DNA from: Ectobius pallidus | Lineage: Eukaryota; Arthropoda; Insecta; Blattodea; Ectobiidae | Length of the DNA: 64,000 nucleotides | NCBI GenBank assembly: GCA_964059195.1 | Contig: CAXKWD010000005.1 | Coordinates: 40,005,825-40,069,824 of the forward strand | Direction: 5' to 3' | In this document: positions 58,085-64,000 of the stretch, piece after piece | How the letters are laid out: each line of letters opens with the position of its first letter | Numbering within the stretch: the stretch's first letter is position 1 | Notes under the pieces: model-generated | The model's database searches: none | Seen by the model: the letters and a program-made list of their open reading frames with translations, nothing else | What the model was told of the DNA's origin: nothing | Program-made: the position numbers and the translations under genes

Positions 58085-60190
58085 GTACTCCCTTCCTAAT
58101 TATACCTTAGCTGGTATATATTGCCGAAAGAATTTTAAATGTGGAGGTTCATGTATATTTGTTAAGGATAATTTGATTTGTGTCATTAACTTAAAATAAT
58201 ATTATATAGATAAGCACTTTGAGCCATCTTGTTTGATTTTGTCGGACTATAAAATACTAATTTTAACATTATATCGATCACCCTCGGATGATGTAAATTA
58301 CTTTATCTCTATATTAGAGAAACTGCTATTATATTTGATAAGTTTTAACATTAATATTGTGATTTGTGGTGATTTTAACATTAATGTTTTAATCGAAGAT
58401 GCAATATCTAAGGAATTTGTAAATTTATTAAAGTCATTCAATTTATTCTGTACAATTTCTCAGTCTACAAGAGGTGAATCATGCCTGGATAATTACAGGC
58501 AATTACAATTACAATAACTAATTTAAGTATCAATGTTTACAATGTTCAGGTAATAGAACCTTGTATTTCTGATCATGTATTTTTATTCATGTCTCTTAAT
58601 GATGGCGAGACAGCTCAGGTTTGAAAAAGCGACAAATTGGAGAGCGGGTGTGGAGGGTGAGGAATAGATTTAGTTTGTTTGTGTTATTTTGTATTTATAT
58701 TATTTGTTTTTTTGTGTGTGTTTTTGCGTAAGCATGTACGGTCCATGCGGACCCATGCGATTGTTTGCATTGGAATTTGTAAAAAGTTTATTATTGTAAT
58801 AAGCACTTATGACTTATGACTTATATTGCTGGACTACGAAAAAATATTGAATGTAAACCTTTTATTTATAGATGCCTTGGAAGTGATAATTTTAAGATAT
58901 TTAAAGATTATTTGCTCAAGATTGGCTGGAACACATTATTTCTGGATTATGTAAATCCCAATCATGCCTTCGAATGTTTTTTAAATCTTATTATCTACTA
59001 TTTTAACTATTCATGTCCAGTTCAGACGTTTCGAAAAAAATTAAACTCATCTCCGAGATGGTATACTACACATATTAAGGAAATGCGTAACAAGGTTATG
59101 GCTGCATGTACTATGTGGAAGCATACTAAAAACGTGGAAGACAAAATCTATTATAAACAATTGCTGAAAACTTATAAGAATAAGATACTTAAAACCAAGA
59201 GGAAACTAAATGATGAATATATCACTAGTTCCAATAATAAGTCTAAAGCGGCTTGGAATGTTGTTAAAAGTGTAACAAACAATAATAAATCTACAAGGGA
59301 TATCAGTTTTTCTCCAGACGACTTTAATAATTACTGTATTGAATCAGTACTTTCTTTGAAACAAAACACAAATCACTATCAGAGCTATGAAAACCATTTG
59401 AAAGACAGTTCCTATATTGGAGTCAACTTTGAATGGTCTTATGTTTACCCTATAGATGTAATTAAGGTATTACACAATTTCAAAACTTCAAAATCTACTG
59501 ATATGTATGATATTTATAATTTTGTAGTTAAACAGATAGCGAATGAAATAGCCATTCCTTTATCCAAACTAATTAATATGTGTTTTGAAAATGGTGTGTT
59601 TCCCAATGTTTTGAAAATAAGTAAAGTAACCCCTGTTTATAAGCAAGGAGATAAACATAAAGTGGAAAACTATAGACCTATATCTTTAGTCCCAGTATTT
59701 TCTAAAATAACTGAAGCTATAATTTTGAAACAAAAAATATATTTTTTCTGTAATGCTCAATTCGGTTTCCGTAGAGAGAAATCAACTGTTACTGCTGTGG
59801 AAGCTATAATCAGTGAGGTAATTTATTCTTTTGAAAACAAATTATTTGATTCGCTTTTCTCTATGAATTTAAGTAAAGCGTTCGTTTGTGTATCACATGA
59901 ACTGTTAATTAAGAAACTCCGACATTATGGTGTACGAGTATTACCCCTCAATTTATGTTCATACATGAATTCTAGAAAACAATGTGTTTCTACCAATAAT
60001 GTTAAATCTGATTTTACTACTGTGACTAGTGGTGTACCTCAGGGTTCTAATGGTACTTGGGAGCATTTCTTTTTATTGTGATGATAAATGATATAGCTGT
60101 AAACATTCCAGCTTCTTCTGTTTTGTATGCAGATGATACATCTTTTTTAACAGTTGGCAATGATCTATTGGCACTTGAACAAAATAGGAA
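58085..60190 (+). pseudogene. Jockey-type LINE relic (endonuclease + reverse transcriptase)
   Basis: The endonuclease part reads GIYCRKNFKCGGSCIFV, then after breaks ILTLYRSPSDDVNYF, INIVICGDFNINVL and CISDHVFLF. A non-LINE-ORF insert lies at about 58608-58822. The RT part (58816-60081) includes WYTTHIKEMRNK, FKTSKSTDMYDIYN, VTPVYKQGDKHKVENYRPIS, QFGFRREKSTVTAV and SGVPQGS. A frameshift near 60045 leads to LYADDTSF with the catalytic YADD. In motif A the expected DLSKAFD reads NLSKAFV, so a catalytic aspartate is lost. About 15 residues before QFGF are deleted. The C-terminus is missing after about 60190. Confidence 0.9.
58608..58822 (+). mobile_element. Insert with ACTTATG tail repeats
   Basis: It splits the LINE coding region and ends with about three ACTTATG units (58805-58825). 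Short tail repeats suggest the 3' end of another non-LTR element. Its family is not recognised. Confidence 0.4.
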
Positions 60191-60899
60191 CCTGTTTCAT
60201 GCTATGCTCACCTTTGTTACACGAACGTAGAAACAATTTACTATTCCCGATACTAGCGGGACCCTCAAAACGAACACAACAGGCCCCTACAACTGAAATA
60301 CAAGGGTAGTGTAGTGAACGACTGACTGGCGAGTTCGAAAGAAGCGTACGTAAGTTTTGTTTTCGTTTTGTCTGTCTGGTGGAAACTAAATAAGCCGTGA
60401 ACTCGTTCAACTGCAACTCAGAAGACTACACAAAACAGTCGCCAACAACTCGAGATTACTATATGTTTCTAAAATGATGGAGACGTGTTGCGAAAGACAT
60501 GAGTCCTTTGTCCGTTTGGTGGAAAACCGCCTTAAATCTGACTTTTAAACCTAGCATCGTAATATACTCTGAATCACCTGCTATTAATTCAGAATCAAGC
60601 ATAACCCATAACAATTATTTCCAGCCCTAAGTAGACTATACGGGTTACTTTATAATTAAAGGCCCCATTTATGAGAAACTTATTTCATGTATTTTTATCG
60701 CTTTAGGCACTCCTTCAGGCATATTAGAGAAAAATATAATATCTGATCAGAAATTAATCCCTGTATAGAAACATTTCATGGAGCTGGAGTAAACCTTGGA
60801 GTTGCAAAAGATGATTAAATAAGTCTCAGAGAAGGGATTTCAACCAACAGTGCCTCAGGAGCATTTTTTTTATTTCCCCTTTTATTTAACCCAGGGTTC
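60191..60899. other. Unannotated stretch
   Basis: No recognised feature; somewhat GC-richer between 60230 and 60530. Confidence 0.4.
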
Positions 60900-62720
60900 C
60901 TGGGCCAGTGGCTATATCCCTGGTCATACCTTGACATTTACATTAATTTTCATTCATTAACACCATCCTTCGCTTCTTAAAACTTCAGTATTATGTTTTT
61001 CATCCATCCTATATCATCAGCGTGTCTGACTTGGACATTTACTGTCTCCAGTTATTTTACTAGGTATTTCCATTGTAACCGTCATTGATGGTCTTCATCT
61101 TGCTGTTTCCTTTCTAAAACCACTCTTATTTCGCTGCGTCCCATTGAGATAAGATGCCCAGGCCTTTGCTCCATAAGTTATTATAGCTTAAATTATATTT
61201 AAAACTCCTGTTTTGTCCCAAGAGTCTTCCAAGGGACTGAAAGAAATTCACAGCCGAGATGCATACTTTTTCAACTTGAGCGTTCATATTATTTCCTACT
61301 TTTAGTATTAGTACCAGGTTTGGTATGGTCTGAACTCCTTTCAATCGAGACTACTCTTTAAAAATTCTGGGAGGTCTATCAGAATGTAGGGAACCTTTAA
61401 GATGCAATATTTTTCTTTTGCTCGATTAAACTTTCATTTTGGCGTGATTGCACCAACTTATAAACGGACAAGGGCTCTATTTCCCTTCGCCTCAAGTTAA
61501 TTTCTAGCCTCTCCCTCCACGAGCAAAACAAGGTCATCTGCAAAGGCTATCGGGGAAGTCAAACGTGTAACCTTTACTTTTCTAACTGCTGTGTCAAAAA
61601 CCAAGTTCCATATTTTAGGTCCCAGGAGTGATCCCGTGGTTATTGTCTTTGATAGTAACCGTCCTGTTCCTTAAATAATCCTGCAGTACGCTTTATATGT
61701 TGGGCGGGGATTTCATTTATCGAAGCCTCTGAAGAGCATAGGGCCACCACACCCCATTGAAAGCTTCCTGAGTGACAATCAAGATCCCCAAGACATATTT
61801 GTGTTGAGACTCTCTGACTAATTTCTGAAGATCTCCGCTGCATCTTCAGTACTTCTTCTTTCTCTGATAACATACTGATACGGCAATAGACTAATTAAAA
61901 CCTTTTCTTTAATTGTTTATAACAGCAGCCTTTAATATATTTTCCCCAATACTGATAACAGGTAAATTGGCCTTTAGGCCTACCGCTCCTCTCACGCAGC
62001 GGGCCCGGGTTCGATTCCTGGTCGGGACAAGTTACCTAGGTGAGGTTTTTTCCGGGGTAACTTTTGGCCCTTGTGGTCCCCGGATATCATCTGGTCGTCA
62101 CTATCATCTTCATCCCCATCCTCGCCTTTTCGGAGTAAGTGTGTGTGTGAATGATGTGTCTCGTCCTATGTGTTCGTGTTGTCTCGGAGGTGGCCCCGGC
62201 ATTGGGCTGATCACTCATCCGGGAGGCCCTCCACGTCCTTGTCTGGTCAAAAAGTATGTTCTGTCTGTGTTGTGATCCATAGCTCATTCCTCTCCCAAAA
62301 GGACGCGGCCCGGTAAGAAGAAGAAGGATTTTTATCAGGTGACTTAACAAATGGCTTGAAGTGACCAGCCTTCCAAACATGTTGGGAATATTGCAAGCCG
62401 AAGGCTAGCATTATAAATGCTCAATAAATTTGACTGGAGAATTACATCAACTTGTTTAACCAATTCAGGGTTAACTCCCCTGAGCTCTCATGGTTTGTGT
62501 TTGATCCAGAGCAATGACGAGGTTTACTTTTTCGAAATCTGTAGCCAAGTTACCCTCATGATAAATCTGCAGAGTCTCATGCCGCCAGCGGGCTTGTTCC
62601 TCTATTTCCGAATGGAACTCATCATCCGGGACTAACGTTTTCTTCAGGGTGGTTGACACGTCCTTCCCTATCTCAGTGTAAGTGCTATCTGTTTTCTTTA
62701 AGATGTGATTAAACGAACCT
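60900..62720 (-). pseudogene. R1-type LINE relic
   Basis: Read from high to low coordinates: LKKTLVPDDEFHSEIEEQA, FEKVNLVIALD (62471-62659), the RT start near PIYLLSVLGKI (about 61950), LKDRTVTI-like QDGYYQRQ, WNLVFDTA, SPIAFADDLVLLVEG with the FADD catalytic box (about 61545), then VCISAVNFFQSLGRLLGQNR and YGAKAW (61126-61344). Multiple stops and frameshifts are present. The order and wording match R1-clade insect LINEs. A SINE (61965-62328) interrupts it between the linker and the RT domain. Confidence 0.82.
61965..62328 (+). mobile_element. tRNA-derived SINE inside the R1-type LINE
   Basis: The head contains CCGCTCCTCTCACGCAGCGG and a perfect B box in CCCGGGTTCGATTCCTGG, followed by GGGACAAGTTACCTAGGTGA and TTTTTTCCGGGGTAAC, and ends with an AAG repeat. 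The A-box end is truncated or diverged. The LINE reading resumes on both sides, proving insertion. No clean target duplication was found. Confidence 0.82.
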
Positions 62721-63376
62721 AGCTTCAGTTTGCCAGCTTGGAGTTTTTAAGCTACGGCCCAAATATTTATTGTACTTTGTTCAATTACAAAGTTTCCCCA
62801 GCTGTCCTTTTTAACTTTGTGTATCTCATTTGTATAGTTGGCTCTCGTTTATTGATATTGAAGACGGAGCAGTTGTATTTGAAGTTCTCCCGCACGTTGG
62901 AAGGCTCTTCATACTCGACAAGTGATTTTTCGCAGCATAGGTAATTGTTCATTCCACCATCTTACGTCGCCCGTGGTGGAAGGGTTTCATAGATAGCAAT
63001 ATGTAGAAACCCTTGGACATGTATTGGGTTATTGCTGTTAAGGAGAAATAACCGGCATCTTAAAGTGAGGCGCTATATTGCAACTGGTTTTCGTAAGACA
63101 AAATGGTCAAAGTGAAGAGGTCAACAATTTAGGGGAAGATGGGTCGACTAGAAAATCGAACATAATAGCCATCGATTGTTGGAATAACCAGAGTTTGAAA
63201 TGAACCTGAGTGGTATGAGAAGTATGGAGCTCAAACGTCACTGTAAATTAAAAAAAAAAAAAAAAAAAAAACGTCCATTTACAACCCACATCTCCCTCAC
63301 TTAAGTGATTAACAACGCTGGTGATGTTACATAACCATTTATACAGTTATACAGCACATTGTTATAATATTATGTT
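62721..63376. other. Unannotated stretch with a poly-A run
   Basis: A run of about 23 A lies at 63249-63271. No gene recognised. Confidence 0.5.
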
Positions 63377-63965
63377 TTGTATTCTAGACACTCGTGGTCA
63401 GCCGTAGTTTGTTTTAAACTACAAAGAGCCAATAACTCCGTTTCTATGTTAAAACAAACCGAAAAAACTACAAAGAACCTAACAAATATGTTATTAATAG
63501 TAAGATACAACTATATTGATAGTAAGATACATAAAACCTTAAAACCACTACAACGGCAAAGGCTAAAAAATAGCATAGGCCTATATAAAACAAACAACAA
63601 TTTGAAACGACTACTATACAATGATGACAATAATAAGGATAACAAAGTAGATAATTGCGGAGTATACCAGTTAACATGCAGTGATTGCAAACATAGGACA
63701 AATGGGCAGGACATTCAAACAACGGTATCAGGAACACATATCTGATTTTAAACATAATAGAAATAATTATTGATGAATTTAATTTTCCACTAGTGCTTAG
63801 TAGGAATTTATATATATATATACATTATATTATCTACATTAGATAACAAATACCACATAGTGATTATTCAACTTAATTTATTGATGCTGTCATTTTTTTG
63901 GGACTGAAGATGACATAAAAGCTAATGCCGAAATGCATTCCCAATGGCAACAACAATTTGCAGAA
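63377..63965 (+). pseudogene. Penelope-like element, GIY-YIG end
   Basis: The frame reads LKNSIGLYKTNNNLKRLL, then CGVYQLTCSDC and, after a one-base shift near 63690, IGQMGRTFKQRYQEHI followed by SDFKHNRNNY and a stop near 63772. GVYxLxCxxC...GQxGRxFxxRYxEH is the GIY-YIG endonuclease of Penelope-like elements. The tail GACTGAAGATGACATAAAAG with GCCGAAATGC (63902-63937) resembles the usual 3' UTR of these elements. The reverse transcriptase part is absent. Confidence 0.82.
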
Positions 63966-64000
63966 ATCCAAACTGATACTCGGCTCACTACTTCATATAT

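Overview
The window looks like intergenic or intronic DNA from a large, AT-rich insect genome. A polyneopteran such as a cockroach is a reasonable guess: the tRNA-derived SINEs, RTE-like LINE, Helitrons and mariner relics are of types I associate with such genomes, and the word AGGCCTA is strikingly frequent. I found no convincing host gene exon, no functional tRNA or rRNA gene, no CRISPR array and no bacterial-style operon. Almost everything identifiable is a mobile element, mostly decayed and often nested.

Layout. 0.9-4.0 kb: two minus-strand Helitron-type repeats, a broken DDE transposase gene and a foldback MITE. 6.8-7.5 kb: tandem repeats, a SINE and a large microsatellite. 8.2-16.4 kb: a complete, very young Ty3/gypsy-type LTR retrotransposon on the minus strand (1162-bp LTRs with one difference seen by eye, 4-bp target duplication). 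It keeps gag and integrase but lacks protease, reverse transcriptase and RNase H. A SINE abuts it at 16.4-16.65 kb. 18.5-20.3 kb: an RTE-like LINE with an internal deletion. 21.4-25.5 kb: a Helitron interrupted by a long-inverted-repeat element carrying a decayed gene with a nuclease-like acidic motif, an HAxxGCDTT motif and a cysteine cluster. 26.3-27.5 kb: a 1.26-kb TA-flanked inverted-repeat element. 28.2-31.6 kb: an inverted-repeat element containing a head-to-tail Helitron array.

33.6-37.1 kb: nested Helitrons, including the N-terminal part of a Helitron replication protein, interrupted by a minisatellite-bearing element that may be Helentron-like. A second copy of that element lies at 50.0-51.6 kb and holds a SINE. 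39.0 and 47.3 kb: mariner relics. 40.4-42.6 kb: a region with a reiterated CCGTAACG word. 42.85-45.7 kb: an inverted-repeat DNA element carrying a decayed gene with an SDNCxxQN-type signature. 56.4-63.97 kb: LINE and Penelope-like relics (a LINE C-terminus, a jockey-like LINE, an R1-like LINE with a SINE inside, and a GIY-YIG end).

The genes do not form a cooperating pathway; each belongs to its own element. The most notable items are the gag-plus-integrase LTR element, whose clean insertion implies mobilisation in trans, and two inverted-repeat elements whose genes are not standard transposases I can name.
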